DNA from: an uncultured Anaerolineae bacterium
GTDB taxonomy: Bacteria > Chloroflexota > Anaerolineae > CG2-30-64-16
NCBI GenBank assembly: GCA_937124585.1
Contig: CAKZKT010000130.1
Location: forward strand, 1-64,000
Direction: 5' to 3'
DNA: 64,000 bases
In this document: positions 18,282 through 25,912 of the stretch, one piece after another
How the letters are laid out: each line of letters begins with the position of its first letter
Position numbering within the stretch: position 1 is the stretch's first letter
The notes under the pieces: generated by a model
Told to the model about the DNA's origin: nothing
What the model saw: only the letters and a program-made list of their open reading frames with translations
Database searches by the model: none
Made by a program: the position numbers and the translations under genes

Positions 18282-18749
18282 ATGAAAGGCAACGAACAGA
18301 TCATTGCCACCCTCAACATGCTGCTCGCCGATGAACTGACGGCCATCAATCAATACATCGTCCACTCGGAGATGTGCAAGAATTGGGGCTACGAGGCGCT
18401 GCATGAGGCCATCGAAAAGCGCGCCATCACGGAGATGCAGCACGCCGAGATGCACATCGCCCGCATCCTCTTCCTGGAAGGCCGACCGATCGTCAGCCAG
18501 CTGAACCAGATGCACATCGGCGCGACCGTTCTGGAGCAGTTCGAGGCCGATCTCGACGCCGAACAGGCCGCGGTGAAGGCCTACAACGATGCTGTCAAAC
18601 AGGCCGTCGAGCTCGGCGACAATGGGACGCGTGCCATGCTCGAGGGCATCCTGAAGGATGAAGAAGACCATCTCGACTGGCTGGAGGCGCAGCTCGATCA
18701 GATAGGGCAGATGGGCATCCAGAACTACCTGGCGCGGCAAGTGAGTTAG
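18282..18749 (+). CDS. bfr: Bacterioferritin
   Basis: 155 residues, the full family length. All ferroxidase ligands are in the canonical places: Glu18, Glu51, His54, Glu94, Glu127 and His130. Met52, the haem ligand at the subunit interface, is also present. It should assemble into a 24-mer that oxidises Fe(II) and stores iron in the cytoplasm. It follows glnS with GATAGGAG as ribosome site and is ended by a clear terminator. Confidence 0.96.
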   Translation: MKGNEQIIATLNMLLADELTAINQYIVHSEMCKNWGYEALHEAIEKRAITEMQHAEMHIARILFLEGRPIVSQLNQMHIGATVLEQFEADLDAEQAAVKAYNDAVKQAVELGDNGTRAMLEGILKDEEDHLDWLEAQLDQIGQMGIQNYLARQVS

Positions 18750-18797
18750 GGGTGGCGGTGCAAGCAGACAGCTTGCGCGGCCTTCATCAAAATGAGA

Positions 18798-18829
18798 GGG
18801 CCAGTTGCCAGAGGGCAACCGGCCCTTTT
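18798..18829 (+). terminator. Intrinsic terminator after bfr
   Basis: GGGCCAGTTGCC / GGCAACCGGCCC with a 4-nt loop and TTTTC. It is only 8 bp before the proposed start of the glycerate kinase gene. Confidence 0.85.
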
Positions 18830-18836
18830 CGCGTAC

Positions 18837-20252
18837 ATGGGAGCCTGCACCTTGATCCTGAAGAATCGCGACGCGTTGTTGCAGCACGGCAACGCTGCGG
18901 ATAGGAAGATCGTGCTGGATGTGCTGGAAGCCGGTCTGGCCGCGCCCGATCCGTATGAAAACGTGAAAAAGATCGTACGCATCGAGGGCAACAAGCTGAT
19001 CATCGGCCATCCTCAGCTCTCGCAGCCACCGGGTCGGCCACCGGTCGAATTCGCTCTGGACGCCATCGGCCACATTTATGTCGTGGGTGGGGGCAAAGTC
19101 GCACAGCGGCAGGCCGAAGCGCTGGAGGAGATCCTGGGTGACCGCATCAGCGACGGCCAGATCAATGCCAAGAAGGGCGACACGGTGCGCCTGAAGCGCA
19201 TTCCGGTCACCCTGGCCGGCCACCCGATTCCCGACGAGGACAGCGTGGCTGGTGCGCAGCGCATCGTCGAGATCGAACGCCGGGCGCAGAAAGACGACAT
19301 CGTCTTCCTGTGTCATTCTGGCGGCGCGACCGCGCTGACGGCCCTGCCCGCGCCGGGGATCAGCCTGGCCGATCTCCAGACCATCTACCGTCTGCTCTAT
19401 TTCGAGTGCGGCGCGGCCATGCCGGTGGCCAATGCGGTGCGCAATCAGCTGGTGATGCTGCATAGCCGCCATCTGCGCTATGTCGGCGAGGCCACCCTGG
19501 TGCAATTGGAAACGACGGAGACGCCGGCCGGGTTGCGGGTTCATGCGTACGAGGCGCCCAATTACGGCGACGGCGGCTATCGGGCGGCCATCGAGGTGCT
19601 GCACGCCTATCGCCTGTGGGAGCGTGTGCCCGAATCGGTGCGTCGTTTCCTGCTGGCTGCCGATCCGCGCTACGGCCACCTGCGGCCAGAGGAGACGGCC
19701 GGAAAGCCCTGGTACGTCTTCCGCGTCATGGGGCCAGAGGTGATGCTGGCCGCCGCGCGACGTCGCGCTGAGGAATTGGGCATCCGGCCGGTGATCCTCG
19801 CTTCGAGCCTGAACGATGTCGAGGCGCGCGCCATCGGCGAGGCGCTGGGCTACATCGCCACGGAGATCGAGCTGCTCGGCCAGCCGCTGACGCCGCCCTG
19901 CATGTTGATCCTGGGCGGCGAGCTTGTGGTCGCGGTCGGGGATGCGACCGGCTGCGGCGGACGCAATCAGGAGTTCGTGTTGGCCGCTGCCACCCGCATC
20001 TCCGGCCGACCGCACATCGTGATCGCCTCGATTGACTCCGAGGGCACCGACGGCCCGACCGAGTTCGCCGGCGGCATCGTGGATGGCGAGACGCTGGCGC
20101 GCGCCCAGGAGGCCGGTTTCAATTTGGCAGCCGAGCTGGCGAACCACAACTCGACCGCGGTCCTCGCCGCACTGGGCGATCTGTTGGCGACGGGCGTACG
20201 CGGCACCAATGTGCGCGATCTGCGGCTGATCTACATCTCGGCCCCGGCCTGA
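18837..20252 (+). CDS. Glycerate 2-kinase (GckA/MOFRL type)
   Basis: 471 residues. The N-terminal domain has VVGGGKVAQRQAEALEE and HPIPDEDSVAGAQRI; the C-terminal MOFRL domain has GGELVVAVGDATGCGGRNQEFVLAAA and SIDSEGTDGPTEFAGGIVDG. The enzyme phosphorylates D-glycerate to 2-phosphoglycerate. The start is uncertain: ATG 18837 lies right after the bfr terminator with no good ribosome site. Either the message is read through from bfr or a start such as the TTG at 18852 is used. The 3' end overlaps the convergent mobA gene by 22 bp. Confidence 0.88.
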   Translation: MGACTLILKNRDALLQHGNAADRKIVLDVLEAGLAAPDPYENVKKIVRIEGNKLIIGHPQLSQPPGRPPVEFALDAIGHIYVVGGGKVAQRQAEALEEILGDRISDGQINAKKGDTVRLKRIPVTLAGHPIPDEDSVAGAQRIVEIERRAQKDDIVFLCHSGGATALTALPAPGISLADLQTIYRLLYFECGAAMPVANAVRNQLVMLHSRHLRYVGEATLVQLETTETPAGLRVHAYEAPNYGDGGYRAAIEVLHAYRLWERVPESVRRFLLAADPRYGHLRPEETAGKPWYVFRVMGPEVMLAAARRRAEELGIRPVILASSLNDVEARAIGEALGYIATEIELLGQPLTPPCMLILGGELVVAVGDATGCGGRNQEFVLAAATRISGRPHIVIASIDSEGTDGPTEFAGGIVDGETLARAQEAGFNLAAELANHNSTAVLAALGDLLATGVRGTNVRDLRLIYISAPA

Positions 20253-20881
20253 CGGGCGGCTAATTCCCGGCCGCGGCGCCAATCGTCGGGTGTGTTGATG
20301 TTGAAGAACGAGAGCAAATCGGGGTCAATGCGGCGCACGGCATCCGGTGCGAGGGCGCGCACGCGAATTTCGTCGTAGAAGCAGGTCATCCGCCGGTCGC
20401 CTGCCGCCAGGTGTCGCTTGATGACCGGCAGGCAGGTGCGGCGATAGAGCGCGTGGAGCGGCTCCCACGTGGCCACGGCGGTGTCGGGATGGAGCGTTTG
20501 GGGTACGACCGCGTCGCAATCCTCTGCCAATGCAATCATCTGGCGCAGGAGCGTTTGGTTGACGAACGGCATGTCGGCGGCCAGTGCCAGCACCCACTCA
20601 TGCCGGGCGGCGCTCAGGCCGGCGTGCAGCCCGGCGAGCGGCCCGGCGCCGGGAAACCGATCGGAGACGACCCGGGCCGGCACGGGCAGCGTGCGCGCCA
20701 ACGCGGCGAATCGCTCCGGCGTGTTGGCGCTGAACAGGATCTCGGCCGCGAGCGGCAACACGTGCCCGACGACCCGCGCGATCAACGGCGCACCGTCCAG
20801 CTCCAGCCATAGTTTGTCCTGGCCCATGCGTCGGCTCTGGCCGCCGGCCAGGATGAGGAGCGAAAGCAGCCGCTCGACCAT
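20231..20881 (-). CDS. mobA: Molybdenum cofactor guanylyltransferase
   Basis: 216 residues: LILAGGQSRRMGQDKLWLELDG (nucleotide and Mg binding), GPLAGLHAGL, LAADMPFVNQTLL and the C-terminal FFNINTPDDW are hallmarks of MobA. It adds GMP to molybdopterin to give the bis-MGD cofactor; tungstopterin enzymes also exist in the window (AOR), although these do not use MGD. It is transcribed on its own, convergent to the glycerate kinase gene. Confidence 0.92.
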   Translation of the reverse strand: MVERLLSLLILAGGQSRRMGQDKLWLELDGAPLIARVVGHVLPLAAEILFSANTPERFAALARTLPVPARVVSDRFPGAGPLAGLHAGLSAARHEWVLALAADMPFVNQTLLRQMIALAEDCDAVVPQTLHPDTAVATWEPLHALYRRTCLPVIKRHLAAGDRRMTCFYDEIRVRALAPDAVRRIDPDLLSFFNINTPDDWRRGRELAARQAGAEM

Positions 20882-20914
20882 TCAGCCCCCTGTCTTCGCA
20901 TACGCCGGCCCAAT

Positions 20915-20947
20915 AAAAAACCTCCGGTTCGACCGGGGAACCGGAGG
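20915..20947 (-). terminator. Terminator downstream of tRNA-Gly
   Basis: Minus strand CCTCCGGTTC / GAACCGGAGG with a 7-nt loop, followed by TTTTTT. Confidence 0.92.
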
Positions 20948-20957
20948 CGCTAATCAG

Positions 20958-21029
20958 AGCGGGTAAGGGGATTCGAACCCCTGACATTCAGCTTGGGAAG
21001 CTGACGTTCTACCGCTGAACTATACCCGC
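20958..21029 (-). tRNA. tRNA-Gly (anticodon CCC)
   Basis: A 72-nt cloverleaf read on the minus strand. The acceptor stem is GCGGGTA with TACCCGC, the D arm is GTTCAGCGGTAGAAC, the anticodon stem is TCAGC/GCTGA with loop TTCCCAA, and the T arm is AGGGGTTCGAATCCCCT. The anticodon reads GGG glycine codons. The discriminator base is U and CCA is not encoded. Confidence 0.95.
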
Positions 21030-21040
21030 AAACAGGCGCT

Positions 21041-21070
21041 ATTATAAAGCAGAGGCCGACGAGATGTCAA
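21041..21070 (-). promoter_or_regulatory. Promoter of tRNA-Gly
   Basis: Minus-strand TTGACA (21070-21065), 18-bp spacer, TATAAT (21046-21041), 12 bp before the mature 5' end. Confidence 0.9.
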
Positions 21071-21177
21071 AAAACGAGAACTTCCGTAGGGCCGGGGGAT
21101 GCGGGCAGGACCAACCCGGCCGCGCCTCGGACACATCCAGCCGCAATCCTTGACCCCTCAGCCGCCGGCCGCCGGCC

Positions 21178-22662
21178 TCACGTCGTCCGCAGGTGCGGGA
21201 ACAGGATCACCTCGCGGATGGATTGCTTGTCCGCGAAAAGCATGGTCAGCCGATCGATGCCGGTGCCGAAGCCACCGGTTGGCGGCATCCCGTAGCAGAG
21301 CGCGTTGAGGAAGTCCTCATCCAGCGGATGGCTGTTCTCGTCCGCGCCGGCCACGGCCTCGCGCAGCTCCACGAAGCGAGCACGCTGATCAATCGGATCG
21401 TTCAGCTCGGTGAAGGCATTGCCGAGCTCCAGGCCGCCGATGAAATACTCGAACCGTTCGACCGTGGTCGGGTCGTCGGCTTTTTTCTTCGCCAGCGGGC
21501 TGATCTCCACCGGATAATCGAGGATGAAGGTCGGCTGGATCAATGTCGGCTCGACATGGTCGCCGAAGAGCTGATCAATCAGCTTGCCGCGCGAGGCGGT
21601 CTGCTCGGGGTGGAGCCTGGCCGCGGCCATGGCCGCGGCCAGGCTGGCCGCGTCGGGATAGCGCTGGTAGTCAATGCCGGTTGCCTGGAGGATGGCCTCG
21701 CGCATGGTGATGCGCCGCCACGGCGGGGTCAGGTCAATCGTATGGCCGTTGTAGGTGATCGTCATGCCGCGGCCCAGCTCCCGGGCAATGGCGACCAACA
21801 GCTCTTCGACCCGGCGCATCACGCCGTGATAGTCGGTGTACGCCTCGTACCACTCGAGCTGGGTGAACTCCGGGTTGTGCTTGAAGCTGATCCCCTCGTT
21901 GCGGAAATCGCGGCCGATCTCGTACACCCGTTCGTAGCCGCCCACCAGGAGGCGCTTGAGATAGAGCTCGAAGCTGATCCGCAAGAAGAGGTCCTGGTCG
22001 AGCTGGTTATGGTGGGTGATGAACGGCCGGGCCGCCGCGCCGCCGTAAATCGGCTGCAACACCGGCGTCTCCACTTCCAGGAAGCCGTTGTCGTCCAAAT
22101 AGCGGCGGATCGCCTTAACGATGCGCGCGCGCGTGACGAAGATCTCGCGCACCTCTGGATTGGCGAGCAGGTCAACGTAGCGCTGGCGGTAACGGGTCTC
22201 CACATCGCGCAGGCCGTGCCATTTGTCGGGGAGCGGATTGAGGGTCTTGCCGATCAGGGCCAGCTCGCGCACCTCGCAGGTGGGCTCGCCGGTGCGCGTT
22301 GTGAACATGACTCCCCTGACGGCCAGAAAGTCGCCCAGATCAATCATCTTTTTGAAGAAGTTGTCGTAGACTTCTTCTCCGATCCGGTCGCGGCGGATGT
22401 GGATCTGGATGCGGCCACTTCCGTCCTCGATATGGGCAAAGGATGCTTTGCCCATGATGCGGACGGTCATCAGGCGACCGACCAGGCCGACTTCCTCTTC
22501 GGCAACCAGGCGGCCGTCGAGGTGCGCGGCGATCGCATCGGCCGCGGTGTGCGTGCGCGGCCACGGCAAGCGGCGCACATATGGATCGCGGCTTGTGGCT
22601 TGCAGCTCACCCAGCTTCTGACGACGGACGCGTTGTTGTTCGTTGAGGTCGAGTTCTTCCAC
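21178..22662 (-). CDS. lysS: Lysyl-tRNA synthetase, class II
   Basis: 494 residues. The N-terminal OB fold contains GRLMTVRIMGKASFAHIEDGSGRIQ; class II motif 1 is near FLEVETPVLQPIYGGAAARPF, motif 2 is YEIGRDFRNEGISFKHNPEFTQLEWYEAY and motif 3 is GMPPTGGFGTGIDRLTML. It charges tRNA-Lys. The start at 22662 gives the normal family length. It lies 42 bp downstream of greA and is probably co-transcribed with it. Confidence 0.96.
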   Translation of the reverse strand: MEELDLNEQQRVRRQKLGELQATSRDPYVRRLPWPRTHTAADAIAAHLDGRLVAEEEVGLVGRLMTVRIMGKASFAHIEDGSGRIQIHIRRDRIGEEVYDNFFKKMIDLGDFLAVRGVMFTTRTGEPTCEVRELALIGKTLNPLPDKWHGLRDVETRYRQRYVDLLANPEVREIFVTRARIVKAIRRYLDDNGFLEVETPVLQPIYGGAAARPFITHHNQLDQDLFLRISFELYLKRLLVGGYERVYEIGRDFRNEGISFKHNPEFTQLEWYEAYTDYHGVMRRVEELLVAIARELGRGMTITYNGHTIDLTPPWRRITMREAILQATGIDYQRYPDAASLAAAMAAARLHPEQTASRGKLIDQLFGDHVEPTLIQPTFILDYPVEISPLAKKKADDPTTVERFEYFIGGLELGNAFTELNDPIDQRARFVELREAVAGADENSHPLDEDFLNALCYGMPPTGGFGTGIDRLTMLFADKQSIREVILFPHLRTT

Positions 22663-22703
22663 GGCGATGTTCGCAGGCTCCTCTGGCGGTGGCTGGGATG
22701 GGT

Positions 22704-23177
22704 TCAGGCGATGCTGACTATCTCGAACGCGACGCTGCCGCCCGGCGTCTGGACGTGAACGACATCGCCGATCCGGTGGCCCAAGAGAGTCCGGCCGATC
22801 GGGGATTTGAACGAGATCCGCCCGTTGCCCGGATCTACCTCGGTGGAACCGACGATCGTGTATGTCTCCTCGTCACCGAAAGCCAGGTCCCGGATCGTGA
22901 CTTTGCACCCGACATCCACCGTTTCTTTGGAGCCGTTTTCGCGAATCACGACCGCATTGGCCAGGATGTTTTTCAGGGTGAGTATCCTGCCCTCGTTGAA
23001 AGCCTGCGCGTTCTTAGCCTCTTCGTAGCCGGCGTTCTCGGATACATCGCCGTCCGCTTTCGCCTCGGCGATCTGGCGCGCGATCTCCGGGCGGCGCACG
23101 TTGATTAGATAGTCGAGTTCCTCTTGGAGCTTTTTGATGCCATCCGCCGTCAGATAGGCGCTATGGGAATCTTGCAT
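22704..23177 (-). CDS. greA: Transcription elongation factor GreA
   Basis: 157 residues: an N-terminal coiled coil with ITA-type start (YLTADGIKKLQEELDYL) and the tip GDVSENAGYEEAK that carries the acidic residues used for RNA cleavage in backtracked RNA polymerase. The C-terminal FKBP-like domain has SPIGRTLLGHRIGDVVHVQTPGG. The 130-nt transcribed leader contains two hairpins, one with a T tract. Confidence 0.95.
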   Translation of the reverse strand: MQDSHSAYLTADGIKKLQEELDYLINVRRPEIARQIAEAKADGDVSENAGYEEAKNAQAFNEGRILTLKNILANAVVIRENGSKETVDVGCKVTIRDLAFGDEETYTIVGSTEVDPGNGRISFKSPIGRTLLGHRIGDVVHVQTPGGSVAFEIVSIA

Positions 23178-23235
23178 GATCGTCGTCCCTCGTCAACTCT
23201 TTACAGCCTTTTCAGCTTCCAGGCCGGGTTACGAG

Positions 23236-23304
23236 AAAAAAAGAAGCGCCACCGGCGCCTGGAAGACAGCCACAAATAAACTTAGCCGTCAGTGGCTAGA
23301 CGGC
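23236..23304 (-). promoter_or_regulatory. Structured greA leader with terminator-like hairpin
   Basis: On the minus strand the leader holds AGCCGTC/GACGGCT (23304-23282) and then AGGCGCC-GGT-GGCGCTT followed by CTTTTTTT (23260-23236). The second looks like an intrinsic terminator placed about 60 bp before the greA start codon. Confidence 0.7.
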
Positions 23305-23317
23305 TTGGATAGAATAA

Positions 23318-23346
23318 ATTATAGCGTAGACCGACAGAACGCGCAA
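23318..23346 (-). promoter_or_regulatory. Promoter of greA-lysS
   Basis: Minus-strand TTGCGC (23346-23341), 17-bp spacer, TATAAT (23323-23318). Confidence 0.75.
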
Positions 23347-23416
23347 ATCGCAAGCATGGACGCCGTGCATGTTTTGTTTGACCAGGAGGAACGGCCATGT
23401 TACCATGTGGTCGGCC

Positions 23417-24685
23417 ATGAACAGAACGACAGTGAACAGATGTCCCCCCTGGCGGATCGCCCTCATTGCGCCTTTCGGGTTGCGCGCCAAAGGCACGACG
23501 CGCGCGCGGATTTTGTCTCTGGCGCGACAGCTGGCTCAGATCGGCCACACCGTGGCGGTCTTCATTCCGCCGTATGACAGTCCTCAGGATGCCGGCCTGA
23601 TCTGGAACGATTCCGGCGTGGAGGTCGTCAACATGGCGTTGCCGAGTGGCGGGGTTGTCCGGCCGTCGGGACATCTGATCCTGGCCCGACGGCTGTACTG
23701 CGCCGTGCGCGCCTGGCGCCCTGATCTCGTCCATGCGTTCAAGCCGAAAGGGCCTTCCGGGCTGGCAGCCATGTTCCTGTGGTTGGCTGCCGACCGTTGT
23801 CCGGTGGCGATAGACAGCGACGACTGGGAGGGACCGGGCGGCTGGAACGATGATCCGCGCACCGGCTATTCGGCAGCCCAGAGGCTTTTCTTCGCCTGGC
23901 AGGAGCGCTTCGGCCTGGCGCACGCGGACGCATGGACGGTGACCAGCGCGTGTCTGCGCCAGCGCGCCATCGCGTTCGGCGCCGCGCCGGAGCGGGTCTG
24001 GGTGCTTCACAACGGCATCTCCAGCCCGGAGATCTTCGCGGCCGATCCGGTCAGACCGGCCGTCGGCGACCATGTGCAGGCTGCTGCGGCCGGAATCGGC
24101 CAGCCCTCGGCCATCCTGTATACGCGTTTCGCCGGCGTGCGGCCCGACGAGGTGGCGGCCATTTGGGCCGCGGTGCGTCGCAGCCAGCCGGATGCCCGGC
24201 TTACGGTGGTGGGGCAGGGCGTCGCGCACGAAGAACGCAGGCTGCTGGCCGCGCCGGGCATCACGGTGGCGGGCTGGACCGAACCGGAGCAGCTGCCGCA
24301 GGTGTTGGCCTCCGGCCAGGTGGCGCTGGTTCCGTGGGACGACAAGCCCACGAATCGCGCTCGCCACAGCGCCAAGGTCCTCGAGCTGATGGCAGCCGGA
24401 CTGCCGATCGTCGCCTACGCCGTGGGGGAGTTGCCCGTCACTCTCGGCGATGCGGGGGTGCTGGTTCCGGCCGGCGACCGCGTGGCGTTCGCGCGTGAGG
24501 TGACGGCTTTGCTGGCCGATGCAGAGCGTCGAGCGCAGCTGGGTGCGAGGGCGCGCGCCCGTGTGGCCGCACATTTCACCTGGCCGCGGCTGATCCACAT
24601 TGCCCTGGAAGCCTACGCGCGGGCCATGGCAGCACGGCAGCCGGGCGCAGGCAGCATCGGCAGCACAAATCCTGAGACCCTATGA
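23417..24685 (+). CDS. Family 4-type glycosyltransferase
   Basis: About 422 residues with a GT-B fold: an N-terminal domain opening RIALIAPFGLRAKGTTRARI and a C-terminal domain with LHNGISSPEIF, TVVGQGVAHEE and KVLELMAAGLPIVAYAVGELPVTL, the E-x7-E type nucleotide-sugar loop of GT4. Acceptor and donor are unknown. Start choice is delicate: ATG codons occur at 23369, 23405 and 23417. The strong AGGAGGA serves a 7-codon ORF at 23397 whose TGA overlaps the ATG at 23417, so I favour 23417. The 3' end overlaps the next gene as ATGA. Confidence 0.85.
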   Translation: MNRTTVNRCPPWRIALIAPFGLRAKGTTRARILSLARQLAQIGHTVAVFIPPYDSPQDAGLIWNDSGVEVVNMALPSGGVVRPSGHLILARRLYCAVRAWRPDLVHAFKPKGPSGLAAMFLWLAADRCPVAIDSDDWEGPGGWNDDPRTGYSAAQRLFFAWQERFGLAHADAWTVTSACLRQRAIAFGAAPERVWVLHNGISSPEIFAADPVRPAVGDHVQAAAAGIGQPSAILYTRFAGVRPDEVAAIWAAVRRSQPDARLTVVGQGVAHEERRLLAAPGITVAGWTEPEQLPQVLASGQVALVPWDDKPTNRARHSAKVLELMAAGLPIVAYAVGELPVTLGDAGVLVPAGDRVAFAREVTALLADAERRAQLGARARARVAAHFTWPRLIHIALEAYARAMAARQPGAGSIGSTNPETL

Positions 24686-25095
24686 CCGAGACTGCATTGT
24701 CGAGAATCCGCTTTCATCCGGCCATGCGCTGGGCAGCCGTCGTTGCGTGGATGGCCATTATCTTCGCGCTGTCGGCGCAGCCGGCGTTGCCCGACCTGAT
24801 GCCCGGACTGCCAAGGGCAGAGGAATTCGCCGGCCATCTGGCTGTCTATGCAGTTCTGGCCGTTTTGTTGTGGTGGGCGCTGGTTGGGACGACGGGCACC
24901 CGCTATCCGGCCACGTGGGCCCTGCTGCTCACCATGCTCTACGGTGTCAGCGACGAATTCCATCAGAGCTTTGTGCCGGGCCGTGTCGTGTCGGTCGAAG
25001 ACCTGTGGCTCGATCTGGTCGGCGCCGGACTGGCGCTGTTGGCCCTTTCTTGGGTGCGTGGCCGTCGGCTGCGCCGTCATATCGCCGAGCTGTGA
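24682..25095 (+). CDS. VanZ-like membrane protein
   Basis: 137 residues with about four membrane helices and the VanZ-family signature GVSDEFHQSFVPGRVVSVEDLWLDLVGA. The family is named for a teicoplanin-resistance protein, but most members have no known role. ATGA overlap with the glycosyltransferase gene indicates co-translation, perhaps in cell-envelope glycan work. Confidence 0.85.
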   Translation: MTETALSRIRFHPAMRWAAVVAWMAIIFALSAQPALPDLMPGLPRAEEFAGHLAVYAVLAVLLWWALVGTTGTRYPATWALLLTMLYGVSDEFHQSFVPGRVVSVEDLWLDLVGAGLALLALSWVRGRRLRRHIAEL

Positions 25096-25107
25096 GCGTA
25101 GCAAGCG

Positions 25108-25893
25108 TCAGAGCGCGCCGACGTCTGCTTCCCCGTTTGCACCCATCTCCTCTGCCGGACGTCGCGCTGCGGCCGGCATCGCTGCGAGGATGATTTCGCC
25201 GAAGAGGCGCTCCTGAGTGGCACATACCTCTCCGCGTTTGATCAGCTCGAGCACGGCCAACAGGGTGACGATGATCTCCACGCGCTGGCGGGCATCCTGG
25301 AGGAGCGAGCGAAAGGTGATGCTGCGGCCGTCGGCCAGGCGTTCGCGGATCAGCCCGATCTGATCGCGGATCGTCAGCGTGAACGGCACGACGACTCCGG
25401 GCGGGATCGGCGGCGGGGGCGGCAGGTTGACCAGGGCGCGCTGCGCAGCCGCGACCAGATCGGCCAGGGTGATGCTGCCCTCGGCCAGCCGCGTCGCGAT
25501 CTCCGGCGGGGGTGCCACGCGCGGATAGGTGTGCCAGCCGCGCTCCTCGATGGCGCGTAGCTGCTGCGCGACTTCTTTGAAGCGTTTGTATTCTTTGATC
25601 TGGCGCGCCAGCGCCTCGGCCGGATCTTCTTCCTCTTCCTCGTCTTCTGTCGGTGGCGCCGACGGCAACAAGATGCGCGATTTGATCCAGATCAGCCGCG
25701 CGGCCACCAGCAGGAAATCGGTCAGCAGGTCGGGCTGCAATTCCTCGATCTGGCGGATGTGCGCCAGGAATTGATCGGTGACGGCAGCGAGTGCGATCGC
25801 GCTGATGTCGAGCTTCTCGCGTTCGATCAGCTGGAGCAGCAGGTCGAGCGGTCCCTGGTAGACCGGCAGGTTCACCTCGTAGGTATCGGTCAT
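25108..25893 (-). CDS. scpA: Segregation and condensation protein A
   Basis: 261 residues starting MTDTYEVNLPVYQGPLDLLLQLIEREKLDISAIAL, the ScpA kleisin N-terminus that binds the SMC neck, then an acidic linker (EDEEEEEDPAEALARQI) and a C-terminal winged helix (VVVTLLAVLELIKRGE-type). The 44 extra residues of the ORF-track start belong to the upstream gene in another frame. ScpB is not in the window. It follows the large amidase gene by 19 bp and may be co-transcribed with it. Confidence 0.92.
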   Translation of the reverse strand: MTDTYEVNLPVYQGPLDLLLQLIEREKLDISAIALAAVTDQFLAHIRQIEELQPDLLTDFLLVAARLIWIKSRILLPSAPPTEDEEEEEDPAEALARQIKEYKRFKEVAQQLRAIEERGWHTYPRVAPPPEIATRLAEGSITLADLVAAAQRALVNLPPPPPIPPGVVVPFTLTIRDQIGLIRERLADGRSITFRSLLQDARQRVEIIVTLLAVLELIKRGEVCATQERLFGEIILAAMPAAARRPAEEMGANGEADVGAL

Positions 25894-25912
25894 TGGCTGG
25901 CTGCGCGCCTCT

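Noticed and set aside
16575-20282. 1235-aa minus-strand ORF
   Set aside because: It is antisense to glnS, bfr and the glycerate kinase gene, all with clear family motifs; high GC content keeps the antisense frame open.
23369-23416. Start of the glycosyltransferase at the first ATG of the ORF
   Set aside because: It precedes the visible ribosome site and adds residues without family similarity.
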